Below, piece after piece: positions 1 to 9,688 of a stretch of DNA of 64,000 bases. The stretch is taken from NCBI GenBank assembly GCA_049513815.1, contig JBEKVR010000001.1, positions 26,252 to 90,251 on the forward strand, written 5' to 3'. The position numbers and the translations under genes are program-made. Under the pieces are notes generated by a model. The model was not told the origin of the DNA. It worked only from the letters and a program-made list of their open reading frames with translations, and searched no databases. This DNA comes from Roseiarcus sp049513815 (GTDB lineage: Bacteria; Pseudomonadota; Alphaproteobacteria; Rhizobiales; Beijerinckiaceae). Position 1 is the stretch's first letter; every line of letters begins with the position of its first letter.

Positions 1-3000
1 TGCAACGCTTCCGCGGACATTTCTACAATTGGTACGACACGCGCGATCTGCGCCCGCTCGACCCGAGATACGTGTCCACCGTCGACAGCGGCAATCTGGC
101 CGGACACCTGATCGCGCTGGCGAACGCGTGCCGGGAATGGAAAGCCCGCCCGCTTGCGGCGCATCAGCGCCTCGACGGCGTCGCCGACGCTCTCGAGATT
201 ACCCGCGCGGAGTCCGTCCATTTGCGCGATGGCGGCCAGACCCAGACCGTGACTATCAGCCAACTCGACGACGCGGTCGCGGCCGTGGCGCTCGCCGTGC
301 GACAGGCGCGGTTTTCGAATGACGATCTTGCCGCGCGACTCGCGGGTCTTCACGCCGACGCCGAGATCATGGTCGATATCGCCGGAGCGCTGGCGATCGA
401 ACGCGGCGACGGCAGCGGCGCCGATATGCTGTTCTGGGCGCAAGCCACGCTGAAAACGATCGACGCGCACAGCCACGATCTCGCGCAGTTTGCGCATGCG
501 GCTCGCTCTGCGGCGGCGCGGCTCTCAAAGCTGGAAGACACGGCGCGGTCGATGGCGCTTGCGATGGACTTCGGCTTCCTGTTCAACCGCCGCCGCCAAC
601 TGCTGTCGATCGGATTTCTCGCGCCGGAAGGCGCGCTCGATACGAATTGCTACGATCTGCTGGCGTCCGAGGCGCGGCTCGCCAGCTTCTTCGCCATCGC
701 CAAAGGCGACATCGCCGCCAAGCACTGGTTCCGACTCGGCCGCGCCGCGACCCCGGTCGCGCACGGCGCCGCGCTAATTTCGTGGTCGGGATCGATGTTC
801 GAGTATCTGATGCCGTCGCTGGTCATGCGAGCGCCGACAGGGAGTCTGCTCGACCAGACCAACCGTTTAGTCGTGCGCCGGCAGATCGCCTACGCTGCCA
901 AACTTGGCCTGCCATGGGGCATATCCGAATCCGCCTACAATGCCCGCGACCTGGAGTTCACCTACCAATACTCCAACTTCGGCGTTCCCGGCCTCGGGCT
1001 GAAGCGGGGCCTCGGCGAGGCCAGGGTCATCGCCCCTTACGCCACCGCGCTGGCGGCAATGGTCGATCCGCGCGCGGCCGCCGCCAATCTGGCGCGTTTG
1101 GCCGATGTCGGCGCGCAAGGTCGCTATGGTTTTTACGAGGCGTTGGATTATACGCCGGCGCGCGTGCCCGAGGGCGAAAGCGTCGCCATCGTGCGGGCCT
1201 TCATGGCGCATCATCAGGGCATGACGATCGTCGCCATCGCCGACGCTCTTTTCAATGGCGCGATGAGGGCGCGCTTCCATGCCGAGCCGATCGTCAAGGC
1301 CAGCGAACTGTTGCTGCAGGAGCGCATGCCGCGCGACGTCGCGGCTACTCACCCGTGGGCGGCGGAAGTGAAATCGGCCGCCGGCGCTCGCGATATCGAG
1401 CCTTCCGGCGGACGCCGGTTTCTCTCCGCGCATCAGGCGACGCCGGCCACGCATCTTCTCTCCAACGGTCGCTACGCCACCATGCTGACGTCGGCTGGCT
1501 CGGGATACAGCCGCTGGGGCGATCTGGCGCTGACGCGCTGGCGCGAAGATGCGACCTGCGACGACTACGGCTCCTACCTCTTCATCAAGGACGTCCGCAG
1601 CAGTGTGGCGTGGTCGGCAGGCTTCCAACCGAGCGGCGTCGAGCCGGACGCCTATGCCGTGGCCTTCAACGAGGATCGCGCCGAGGTGACGCGCCACGAC
1701 GGCTCGCTGACGACGACGCTGGACGTGCTGGTTTCCGGTGAGGACGACGCCGAGGTTCGGCGTGTCTCGATCACGAATTCCGGCGTCGGCGCCCGCGACA
1801 TCGAAATCACGTCCTACGCCGAACTCGTCCTGGCGCCGCTGAGCGCCGACATCGCGCATCCCGCCTTCTCAAAACTGTTCGTCGAGACGGAATATCTCGC
1901 CGACACCGGCGCGATTCTGGCGACGCGGCGCAGACGGGCGCCGACCGAGCCGGAGATCTGGGCCGCGCATCTGAGCGTCGTCGACGGCGAAGCGATTGGC
2001 GCCGCCGAATTTGAAACCGACCGAGCGCGGTTCCTCGGCCGCGGCCGCAGCATTCGCACGCCCATCGCCGTGACCGACAGCCGCCCGCTGTCGAACTCGA
2101 TCGGCGCCGTGCTCGACCCGATCTTTTCGATCCGCCGCCGCATCCGCGTTGCGCCAGGCGCGACCGTTCACGTGGCGTTTTGGACCATCGCCGCCTCCAG
2201 TCGCGCCGCGCTGCTCGACGGCGTCGACAAGCATCGCGACGCCACCGCGTTTGCGCGCGCCTCGATGCTGGCGTGGACGCAGGCTCAGGTGCAACTCCAC
2301 CATCTCGGCGTGACGGCGGGCGAAGCGGGGCTGTTTCAGCGGCTTGCAGGGCATGTGATCTATGCGGCGCCGGCCTTGCGCCCGTCCTCGGATGCGATCG
2401 TACGAGGCGGCGGCGCGCAGTCCGGCCTGTGGCCGCAGGGGATTTCCGGCGATTTGCCGATCGTGCTTCTGCGCATCGCCGACGCCGAGCATGTCGACGT
2501 CGTCCGCGAATTGCTGCAGGCGCACGAATATTGGCGGATGAAACAACTCGCGGTCGATCTCGTCATCTTGAACGAGCGCCGATCCTCCTATGTCCAGGAG
2601 CTTCAGATCGCCATCGAGACCCTGGTCAGAGCAAGCCAGTCGCGCCCGCAACCCGGCGCAGAACGGCCGGCGGGCCGCATCTTCGTGTTGCGCGCCGACT
2701 TGATCCCGGCCGAAACGCGGGCCCTTCTGACGTCCGCCGCGCGGGTCGTTCTGCCGGCGCAGCGTGGCGGACTATTTGAGCAGCTCGAGCACATCCTGGA
2801 GCCTGTCGAGTCCGTGAAGGTCGCGCGGAAGCGCGTCGTCGCGCGGTTGGCGCCGCCGTTTCGGCCACACCCTCGCCACCTCGAATTCTTCAACGGACTC
2901 GGGGGGTTTGCCCACAATGGAAACGAGTATGTGACGATCCTCGGGCCTGGCCAATCGACGCCCACGCCGTGGATCAACGTGATCGCCAATCCGGCGTTCG

Positions 3001-5288
3001 GCTTCCAGGCGGGAACCGAGGGCGGCGGCTACACATGGTCCGTCAACAGTCGTGAGAATCAGATCACGCCATGGTCGAACGACCCGGTCAGCGATCGAGG
3101 CGGCGAAGCCTTCTATTTGCAGGACGACGACACTGGCGACTTGTGGGGGCCGACGGCGCTTCCCATCCGAGACGCCGCGGCGACCTATGTCGCCCGCCAC
3201 GGTCGCGGATACAGCCGATTCGAGCATGTCGCGCACGAGATCGCGTCCGATCTCCTGCAATACGTGCCGGTCGACGCTTCGATCAAGATTTCACGCCTCG
3301 TGCTGACCAATCGCTCGAGCCGCCCGCGCCGGCTCAGCGCGACGGCCTATGTCGAATGGGTTCTCGGCCCGTCGCGTTCGGCCTCGCTGCCGTTTGTTTC
3401 GACGGAAATCGACGTCGTCACAGGGGCGATCTTCGCTCGCAATCCCTGGAATATGGGCTTCGGATCGCGCGTCGCTTTCGCCGACTTGCGCGGGACTCAG
3501 ACCGACTGGACGGGCGATCGCCGCGAATTCATCGGGCGCAACGGCGCGCTCGCCGATCCCGCCGCGCTCGCCGGCGTGGCGCCGTTGTCGAAGAAGGTCG
3601 GCGCCGGTCTCGACCCTTGCGCGGCAATGCGCACGAAGATCGTACTGCCGCCCAATGGCAGCGTCGAAATTGTCTTTCTGCTTGGCGAAGCGGCGAGCGC
3701 GGACGAGGCGCGCAGTCTGGTCGCGCGCTATCGCGCCGCCGATCTCGACGGCGTCGAAGCCGAGATCGCACGCAAGTGGGACGAAGTCCTCGGCGCCGTC
3801 GTCGTCAAGACGCCGGATCGCTCGATGGACATCATGCTCAACGGTTGGCTGATCTACCAGACGCTGAGTTGCCGCATCTGGGCGCGCTCCGCCTTCTACC
3901 AGGCGGCCGGCGCCTATGGTTTCCGCGATCAGTTGCAGGACGGCATGGCGCTGGCCGCCTCGCAGCCTTCGCTGACGCGCGAGCATCTGCTGCGCGCCGC
4001 GTCGCGGCAGTTCGTCGAAGGCGATGTTCAGCATTGGTGGCTGCCGCACTCCGGCCAGGGCGTGCGCACCCGCATCTCCGACGATCGCCCGTGGTTGGCC
4101 TTTGCGGCCGCCCATTACGTCGACGCCACCGCAGACATCGCCGTCCTCGACGAGATGGTCCCGTTCCTCGAAGGCCACGCGCTGGAGCCGGGCGAGCACG
4201 ACAGCTTCTTCAGTCCGAGCGTCTCCGACCGGACTGCGACGGTGTTCGAGCATTGCGCGCTCGCCCTCGACTCCAGCCTCGCTCTCGGGGGCCATGGGCT
4301 TCCCCTGATGGGAACCGGCGATTGGAACGACGGCATGAACCGCGTCGGCGAAAAGGGCGATGGCGAAAGCGTATGGCTCGGCTGGTTCCTGTACGCGGCG
4401 CTGACGGCGTTCGTTCCGCTCGCTGAGGCGCGCCGAGAGACGAAATGCGCCGCGAAGTGGGCGGCGCACGCCGCAGGGTTACGGGCCTCGCTCGAGCGCG
4501 AGGCGTGGGACGGAGATTGGTATCGGCGGGCCTTTTTCGACAACGGCGAGCCGCTGGGCTCGGCGGCGAACGAGGAATGCCGCATCGACGCGATCGCGCA
4601 ATCCTGGGCCGCGCTCTCGGGCGCGGCGTCGCCAAAACGGGCGGCGCAAGCGATGGCCGCAGTCGAACGCGAGCTGATCCGGCGCGACGACGGCCTGGCG
4701 CTGCTGTTCGCGCCGCCGTTCGACAAGTCCGCGCTGGACCCCGGTTACGTCAAGGCTTATCCGCCTGGCGTGCGCGAGAACGGCGGCCAGTACACTCACG
4801 CCGCCGCGTGGTCGGCGATGGCCTTCGCCGCCCTTGGCGAGGGCGACAAGGCAGTCGCATTGTTCTCACTGCTCAACCCGATCAATCACGCGCGCACCCG
4901 CGCCGGCGTGCTGCGCTACAAGGTCGAGCCTTACGTCGTCGCGGCCGACGTCTACGCGGCGCCGCCCCATGTCGGGCGCGGCGGTTGGACCTGGTACACG
5001 GGTTCGGCGGGCTGGATGCAACGGGCGGGCGTCGAGAGCATTCTCGGACTGCGCATGCGCGGCGCCTTTCTGCACCTCGATCCTTGCATTCCCAAGGCGT
5101 GGCCGAAGTTCGAAATGAGCGTTCGGCGACAATCGACGCGATATGAAATCGTCGTCGACAATCCTGCCGGGGTCAGCCGCGGCGTCCGCTTCGCCAAGAT
5201 CGACGGGGTCGAAATCACCGAGCGGCCGTTGCGACTGCCGATGGTCGACGATGGCGCCGTCCATCGCGTTCACGTGACATTGGGCTGA
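1..5288 (+). CDS. ndvB: Cyclic beta-1,2-glucan synthase, C-terminal part (5' end outside window)
   Basis: The reading frame is open from base 3, so this is the last 1761 residues of a longer protein (family members are about 2800 residues). The first visible residues, GHFYNWYDTRDLRPLDPRYV, are a family hallmark, so the gene does not begin at the internal GTG at 72. A glycoamylase-like domain follows (about residues 290-430, PWGISESAYN and AHHQGMT). Next come two sugar-binding repeats and a GH94-type phosphorylase domain with GTGDWNDGMN, whose Asp is the expected catalytic acid, and GRGGWTWYTGSAGWMQ near the end. The N-terminal membrane glycosyltransferase is not visible. Family knowledge: the enzyme makes cyclic osmoregulated periplasmic glucans, and the phosphorylase domain controls ring size. 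No frameshift is seen. Confidence 0.95.
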   Translation, partial: QRFRGHFYNWYDTRDLRPLDPRYVSTVDSGNLAGHLIALANACREWKARPLAAHQRLDGVADALEITRAESVHLRDGGQTQTVTISQLDDAVAAVALAVRQARFSNDDLAARLAGLHADAEIMVDIAGALAIERGDGSGADMLFWAQATLKTIDAHSHDLAQFAHAARSAAARLSKLEDTARSMALAMDFGFLFNRRRQLLSIGFLAPEGALDTNCYDLLASEARLASFFAIAKGDIAAKHWFRLGRAATPVAHGAALISWSGSMFEYLMPSLVMRAPTGSLLDQTNRLVVRRQIAYAAKLGLPWGISESAYNARDLEFTYQYSNFGVPGLGLKRGLGEARVIAPYATALAAMVDPRAAAANLARLADVGAQGRYGFYEALDYTPARVPEGESVAIVRAFMAHHQGMTIVAIADALFNGAMRARFHAEPIVKASELLLQERMPRDVAATHPWAAEVKSAAGARDIEPSGGRRFLSAHQATPATHLLSNGRYATMLTSAGSGYSRWGDLALTRWREDATCDDYGSYLFIKDVRSSVAWSAGFQPSGVEPDAYAVAFNEDRAEVTRHDGSLTTTLDVLVSGEDDAEVRRVSITNSGVGARDIEITSYAELVLAPLSADIAHPAFSKLFVETEYLADTGAILATRRRRAPTEPEIWAAHLSVVDGEAIGAAEFETDRARFLGRGRSIRTPIAVTDSRPLSNSIGAVLDPIFSIRRRIRVAPGATVHVAFWTIAASSRAALLDGVDKHRDATAFARASMLAWTQAQVQLHHLGVTAGEAGLFQRLAGHVIYAAPALRPSSDAIVRGGGAQSGLWPQGISGDLPIVLLRIADAEHVDVVRELLQAHEYWRMKQLAVDLVILNERRSSYVQELQIAIETLVRASQSRPQPGAERPAGRIFVLRADLIPAETRALLTSAARVVLPAQRGGLFEQLEHILEPVESVKVARKRVVARLAPPFRPHPRHLEFFNGLGGFAHNGNEYVTILGPGQSTPTPWINVIANPAFGFQAGTEGGGYTWSVNSRENQITPWSNDPVSDRGGEAFYLQDDDTGDLWGPTALPIRDAAATYVARHGRGYSRFEHVAHEIASDLLQYVPVDASIKISRLVLTNRSSRPRRLSATAYVEWVLGPSRSASLPFVSTEIDVVTGAIFARNPWNMGFGSRVAFADLRGTQTDWTGDRREFIGRNGALADPAALAGVAPLSKKVGAGLDPCAAMRTKIVLPPNGSVEIVFLLGEAASADEARSLVARYRAADLDGVEAEIARKWDEVLGAVVVKTPDRSMDIMLNGWLIYQTLSCRIWARSAFYQAAGAYGFRDQLQDGMALAASQPSLTREHLLRAASRQFVEGDVQHWWLPHSGQGVRTRISDDRPWLAFAAAHYVDATADIAVLDEMVPFLEGHALEPGEHDSFFSPSVSDRTATVFEHCALALDSSLALGGHGLPLMGTGDWNDGMNRVGEKGDGESVWLGWFLYAALTAFVPLAEARRETKCAAKWAAHAAGLRASLEREAWDGDWYRRAFFDNGEPLGSAANEECRIDAIAQSWAALSGAASPKRAAQAMAAVERELIRRDDGLALLFAPPFDKSALDPGYVKAYPPGVRENGGQYTHAAAWSAMAFAALGEGDKAVALFSLLNPINHARTRAGVLRYKVEPYVVAADVYAAPPHVGRGGWTWYTGSAGWMQRAGVESILGLRMRGAFLHLDPCIPKAWPKFEMSVRRQSTRYEIVVDNPAGVSRGVRFAKIDGVEITERPLRLPMVDDGAVHRVHVTLG

Positions 5289-5317
5289 GGCTGTCGATCA
5301 GAAACGCAGTTGATGAC

Positions 5318-5788
5318 ATGATCCATACGGCGCTCACCCCTCTTCTCGGCCACGAGTTCGACGATTTTCTGTTCGCGCCGATCGGCGAGGACCGAAATGG
5401 AACGACGCTGAGCGTCCTTTCGGCGCTGGCTCGGCTCGACGTCGACCCTTGGCAAGAAACCGCCAGCCTGGCGCGCATGCCCAAGGAAAGGGCGACAGAG
5501 CGGCTGGCAGGGTTGATTGCAGCGACGCCGATGGACTTGGCGGAAGATCTGACCGTTGCGACGATCGCCGCTCGCCTGATCGCGCTCTTGCCGCGGTCTG
5601 CGGTCTACAAAGTCGCAGCGCCTGCGGCGCTGTTCAAAACGGCGGCTGTCACGCCTGCGCGGCTCTTCCTACCGCTTAGCGTTCTCGCGCTGTTGCTTGC
5701 CGGCTACTTCATCTTTGTCGCGCATCCTTCTCCTGTAGACGGCCCCAACCCGGCGGCCACGACAAGCGAGACCGCGGCGCCGCGTTAG
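5318..5788 (+). CDS. Small single-pass membrane protein of unknown function
   Basis: A 156-residue protein beginning 29 bases after the glucan synthase stop, so probably in the same transcript. The first 120 residues are soluble and rich in Ala, Leu and Arg. One hydrophobic segment (about residues 121-138, LFLPLSVLALLLAGYFIF) is followed by a short Pro/Ala/Thr-rich tail. There is no signal peptide, which suggests a tail-anchored topology with the N-terminus in the cytoplasm. I do not recognise a family. Its position suggests a link to glucan synthesis or envelope stress, but that is inference. It converges on the GH127 gene, whose stop lies 16 bases away. Confidence 0.7.
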   Translation: MIHTALTPLLGHEFDDFLFAPIGEDRNGTTLSVLSALARLDVDPWQETASLARMPKERATERLAGLIAATPMDLAEDLTVATIAARLIALLPRSAVYKVAAPAALFKTAAVTPARLFLPLSVLALLLAGYFIFVAHPSPVDGPNPAATTSETAAPR

Positions 5789-5804
5789 ACGCGGCGCGCG
5801 ACGA

Positions 5805-7709
5805 TCACGGGCGCGCTTCGGCGATCCAGACCTGCATCGAGCCCGGCTCGCGATTGGCCCACAGGAAGTAGGGGATGGCGGCGAGCGTCGCGTCGCGCGT
5901 CGCCGGCGGCGTGGTCGAATAGAGCGCGCCGCCGTCGGCCGGAACGAGCTGCTTCGCCGCCGCCTTCAGCATCGTCACGCCGCCGAACGCCTCGGCGCGC
6001 TCGGTCCTGAGCGCGGCGTCGCGCGCCAGCGTCAGGCGCTGCACCGGGCCGCCTGTATTGTCGGCCTCCTCGACGCAATAGATCAGCGGGCCGCGCCTGA
6101 GCGCGACGCGGCCGACATCCATGCGCACGTTTGGATGCGCGTAGAGCCGTTGGGGCGGCATCGGCAGATCGAGCGCGACGACGTCGCCCGCGCTCCAATG
6201 TCTGGAGATGGCGGCGTAGCCGCGCTTCGGCGTCAGCGCGACCGGCTCGCCGTTGACCGTCGCCGTCGCCGTCTGCGCCCATCCGGGGATGCGCAGCTTC
6301 AGCTCGAACGTCGTCGGCGCCTCTGGATCGACCGCGATGCGGATGTCGCCCGACCACGGATAGTCGCTCGTCTCTTTGATCGTGACGCGCTTGCCCTGGA
6401 TCGTCGGCGAGGCGGAAAACCCGCCGTAGAGGTGGACGGCGACGCCGGCGTCCGAGCTCGAGACAAAGTAGCCGCCGATCGAGGCCACCAGCCGCGAGAC
6501 GTTCATCGTGCAGCAGGGGCAGACGTGCCACGCCCAGCGCTGGCGCCCGCCGCGGCTTTCGAGCGGATTGGCGTAGAAATAGTGCGTCCCCTCGCCCGAC
6601 AGGCCGCTGAGGGCCCCGTTATAGAGCGCGCGCTCCATCACGTCGGCGTAGGTCCCGTCGAGATCGAGATGCAGCATCCGCTGCGCCCAGAAGACGAGCG
6701 CGACCGAGGCGCAGGTCTCGGCGTAGGCGGTTTCGTTGGGCAGGTCGTAGGGCTCGGTGAAGCCTTCGTTGCTCTCCTTCGGGCCGAGGCCGGCGGTCAC
6801 GTACATCTGCGCCGTCGTCACGTCGCGCCACAACGCTTCGCACGCGCGCTTGAGACCGGCGTCGTCGAGCTCGAGCGCGAGATCGGCCATCGCCGAGGCC
6901 ATATACATCGCGCGCACCGCATGCCCGACCATCTTGGTCTGCTCGCGCACCGGGAGGTGCGACTGGTTGTATTCGTAGGTCCCCGCCCAGAACGCGGCCG
7001 GGTCTTCGCCGCGCGCGATCGCCTCCTGGGTGAAGTAGTGTGGCTGACGGCCGCGCTCGTCGATGAAATAGGCGGCGAGATCGAGGCGGCGGCGATCGCC
7101 GGTCAGCCGGTAGAGCTTGACCAACGCGAGCTCGATTTCCTGGTGGCCGTCATACCCGCGCTTCTGGCCCGGCCCGCGCCCGAAGGTCGCGCCGACGTGG
7201 TCCATGTAGCGCTCCATGACGTCAAGGAAGCGCCGCCGGCCGGTGGCGCGGAAGTAGGCGACCGCCCCTTCGAGCAGATGGCCGGCGTTATAGAGCTCGT
7301 GGTTGTCGCGCAGATTGGTCCAGCGCTTGTCGGGCTCGCGGCCATTGTACCAGCAATTGAGATAGCCGTCGGGCGACTGGGCGCGCGCGAGGTCGTCGAC
7401 AATCGCGTCGATCTTCGCTTCGATGTCGGCGTCGCGGCGATGCGACAGCGCGTAGCTCGCCGCCTCGAGCCATTTGCCGACGTCGGAATCCCAGAACAGC
7501 TGCATGGTGAAGTTGTGTTTGTTCCTGGGAATCCTCAGCGGCGGAACGGGCTTGGGGAGTTTCAGCGAATCGAGGATTCCGACTTCTTCGAGCTTGGCGT
7601 GCTGGCTCGGAATCGTGCGCGACAGCACCGTTTCGAGCCGCTCGCGCCAAAACGGGCCAGTCATCGCCACGTCGGCGAAGGGGAGCGGCGAATAGGATTG
7701 GCTGGTCAT
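5805..7709 (-). CDS. GH127 family beta-L-arabinofuranosidase
   Basis: A 634-residue protein of the DUF1680/GH127 family, which removes beta-L-arabinofuranosyl residues from plant glycans. The zinc-thiolate active site is visible: Glu331 and Cys333 (YAETCAS), then Cys399 and Cys400 in HVCPCCTMNVSR. One of the paired cysteines is the family nucleophile. The length matches the family, with an alpha/alpha barrel followed by beta-sandwich regions. There is no signal peptide, so it acts in the cytoplasm on imported oligosaccharides. The start ATG has GAGAGGAACTC in front of it. It is the last gene of the operon binding protein, permease, permease, LacI regulator, hydrolase. Substrate specificity within GH127 cannot be read from the sequence. 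Confidence 0.9.
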   Translation of the reverse strand: MTSQSYSPLPFADVAMTGPFWRERLETVLSRTIPSQHAKLEEVGILDSLKLPKPVPPLRIPRNKHNFTMQLFWDSDVGKWLEAASYALSHRRDADIEAKIDAIVDDLARAQSPDGYLNCWYNGREPDKRWTNLRDNHELYNAGHLLEGAVAYFRATGRRRFLDVMERYMDHVGATFGRGPGQKRGYDGHQEIELALVKLYRLTGDRRRLDLAAYFIDERGRQPHYFTQEAIARGEDPAAFWAGTYEYNQSHLPVREQTKMVGHAVRAMYMASAMADLALELDDAGLKRACEALWRDVTTAQMYVTAGLGPKESNEGFTEPYDLPNETAYAETCASVALVFWAQRMLHLDLDGTYADVMERALYNGALSGLSGEGTHYFYANPLESRGGRQRWAWHVCPCCTMNVSRLVASIGGYFVSSSDAGVAVHLYGGFSASPTIQGKRVTIKETSDYPWSGDIRIAVDPEAPTTFELKLRIPGWAQTATATVNGEPVALTPKRGYAAISRHWSAGDVVALDLPMPPQRLYAHPNVRMDVGRVALRRGPLIYCVEEADNTGGPVQRLTLARDAALRTERAEAFGGVTMLKAAAKQLVPADGGALYSTTPPATRDATLAAIPYFLWANREPGSMQVWIAEARP

Positions 7710-7718
7710 GAGTTCCTC

Positions 7719-8807
7719 TCAGGCGGCGGCGGGCCGGGGCGCTCCGCAGGAAGCGCGAATGACCAGCGAGCAGGGCAGGCGGCGCATGCCGGCGAGCGGG
7801 TGGCCGGCGATCATCTCGAGCAGCGCGGCGCCGGCTTCGCTGCCGAGCGCGCCGAGGTTCATGTCGACGCTGGTGAGCGGCGGGCGCGTCGCGTCGGTCA
7901 TCACGTTCCAATTGTCGAAGCCGACGATGGCGACGTCGCCGGGGACGGAAAGGCCTTTTTCCCTCAACGCCTCGACCGCGCCGCGGGCGATCTGGTCGTT
8001 GCCGCAGAAGAGGGCGTCCGGCGCGCCGCGGATGCGGGCGAACAGCGTCTCGACCGCCTCGCGTCCCCAACCTTCCGACCAGCGGCCCGAAAGGCAGTCG
8101 GCGTCCGCAACCGAAAGCCCCGCCTCGTTCGACGCTGCGCGCCAGCCTTTCTCGCGCAGTTGCACGGCTTCGAAATGCCTTGGGCCGGTGACATGGGCGA
8201 TGCGCTTGCGGCCGAGCTTGGCGAGGTGGCTGACCGCGAGCTTCGCGCCGCCTTCGTCGTCGGGCAGCAGACAAAGCGCGTTCGGATCGTCGACATAGGA
8301 GAACACGTAGACGACAGGGAGGCCGCGCGCGGCCGGGACGATCGGCGTGCGCTTGTCGGCGCGCCGCGCCGTGACGATCAGTCCGTCGACCCGCTTGCCA
8401 AGCAACTGCTCGATGTGCCGGCGCTCGCGCAGCGGATCGTCGGTCGCGTTGCACATGAAGATGGCGATGCCGCGATCGAACAGGCGCCGCTCGAGCGCCT
8501 CGACGATCGGAAAGGTGAAACGGCCGAAACTGTCGGTCGACAGGATGCCGACGGTCATCGACCGCGCGCGATGCAGGCTCTGGGCAAGATCGTTTGGCCG
8601 ATAATCGAGCGTCTTGGCGGCGTTGAGCACCTTGGCCCGCGTTTCGGCGCTGAGGCGACCGCCGGCGTTCATCGCCTTGGAGGCGGTTCCGATCGAAACG
8701 CCGGCGAGCCGCGCGACGTCGCGAAGGGTTCGCGCGCCGGGCGCAGGAGCGTCGTCGCGCGGCGTCGCGTCTTCGGGCGGCAGGTCGTCGGGCGGCAAGT
8801 CGTTCAT
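7719..8807 (-). CDS. LacI family transcriptional regulator
   Basis: A 362-residue repressor. The helix-turn-helix is at about residues 26-70 (TLRDVARLAGVSIGTASKAM, then YRPN), followed by a periplasmic-binding-protein-like effector domain. The start at 8807 overlaps the stop of the upstream permease (ATGA), which fits translational coupling and rejects the longer open frame extending upstream. It lies inside the transporter/GH127 operon, so it probably regulates that operon in response to the imported sugar. The palindrome at 11903-11924 in front of the binding-protein gene is the obvious candidate operator. Confidence 0.9.
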   Translation of the reverse strand: MNDLPPDDLPPEDATPRDDAPAPGARTLRDVARLAGVSIGTASKAMNAGGRLSAETRAKVLNAAKTLDYRPNDLAQSLHRARSMTVGILSTDSFGRFTFPIVEALERRLFDRGIAIFMCNATDDPLRERRHIEQLLGKRVDGLIVTARRADKRTPIVPAARGLPVVYVFSYVDDPNALCLLPDDEGGAKLAVSHLAKLGRKRIAHVTGPRHFEAVQLREKGWRAASNEAGLSVADADCLSGRWSEGWGREAVETLFARIRGAPDALFCGNDQIARGAVEALREKGLSVPGDVAIVGFDNWNVMTDATRPPLTSVDMNLGALGSEAGAALLEMIAGHPLAGMRRLPCSLVIRASCGAPRPAAA

Positions 8808-9688
8808 TTGACCGCGCCCGAAAGCAGGCCGGAGATGTAATAGCGCTGCAGCGCGAGATAGACGACGAGGCAGGGGATGATCGACAGGACGATGCTCGCT
8901 TGCAGCGCGCCCCAGTCGACCGCGCCGTGGTCGCCCGTCCGCACGCTGACCAGCAGAATCGGCATGGTGAACGAGGATTCGCGGTTCATGAACACCAAGG
9001 CGCCGAGAAATTCGTTCCACGAATTGATGAAGGCGAACAGCGCGACCGTGACCAGTCCGGGGACGGCAAGCGGCAGGAAGATATAGGCGAGTCGCCGCAA
9101 GGCGGTACAGCCGTCGATCATCGCCGCCTCTTCGATCTCGCGCGGAATGGCCTCGAAGGCGTTGCGCATCAGGTAGACCGAAAACGGCAGTTGTAGAATC
9201 GTGTGGATGATCGCCAGGCCGATGCGGCTGTCGACGAGCCCGAACTTGGCGAAATCGAGATAGAGCGGGGTCAACAGCGCCTGATAAGGGACCATCATCG
9301 GCGCCAGCAGAATCAGGAACGCAATCTCCTTGCCGTAGGTCGAGAAGCGGGCGAGCCCGTAGCCCGCCGGGGCCGCCAGCGCGATGCAGGCGGCGATGGT
9401 CATCAGCGCCACCAGCGTCGAATTGCTGACATAGGTCGCCAGACCCGCCTGGTAACCGGCGACCTTGAGATAGTTCTGCAGGCTGAAGCTCTGCGGCAGG
9501 TAGTGGGGCGCCGATGAGGCCTCAGTCGCCGTTTCGATCGAGGCGAAGAAGGAGAACACCAGCGGCGCGGCCATGATCGCCATCACCGCGACGCACACCG
9601 CGACGGCGAGGTAGGCCGACGGCGGCGCGCGGCGCCTGCGGCGAGGCGCGGGCGCGCCGGTCTCGGAGGCGATCGTCGACGCGCTCAT
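8804..9688 (-). CDS. Carbohydrate ABC transporter permease, MalG type
   Basis: A 294-residue inner-membrane permease with about six hydrophobic segments and the conserved cytoplasmic loop ending near NSWNEFLGALVF, typical of the MalG/UgpE branch (EAAMIDGCTALRRLAYIFLPL is the ATPase-contact loop). The Arg-rich N-terminus (residues 12-22) precedes the first membrane segment. The start at 9688 is supported by an ATGA overlap with the stop of the upstream permease. No ATP-binding subunit is encoded in the operon, so this importer must borrow one encoded elsewhere. Confidence 0.9.
   Translation of the reverse strand: MSASTIASETGAPAPRRRRRAPPSAYLAVAVCVAVMAIMAAPLVFSFFASIETATEASSAPHYLPQSFSLQNYLKVAGYQAGLATYVSNSTLVALMTIAACIALAAPAGYGLARFSTYGKEIAFLILLAPMMVPYQALLTPLYLDFAKFGLVDSRIGLAIIHTILQLPFSVYLMRNAFEAIPREIEEAAMIDGCTALRRLAYIFLPLAVPGLVTVALFAFINSWNEFLGALVFMNRESSFTMPILLVSVRTGDHGAVDWGALQASIVLSIIPCLVVYLALQRYYISGLLSGAVK

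Noticed and set aside
6135..8840. Very long open frame on the plus strand antisense to the GH127 and LacI genes
   Set aside because: It encodes low-complexity Arg/Ala/Gly sequence without any domain, and lies antisense to two well-supported genes. This is a shadow of high-GC codon usage.
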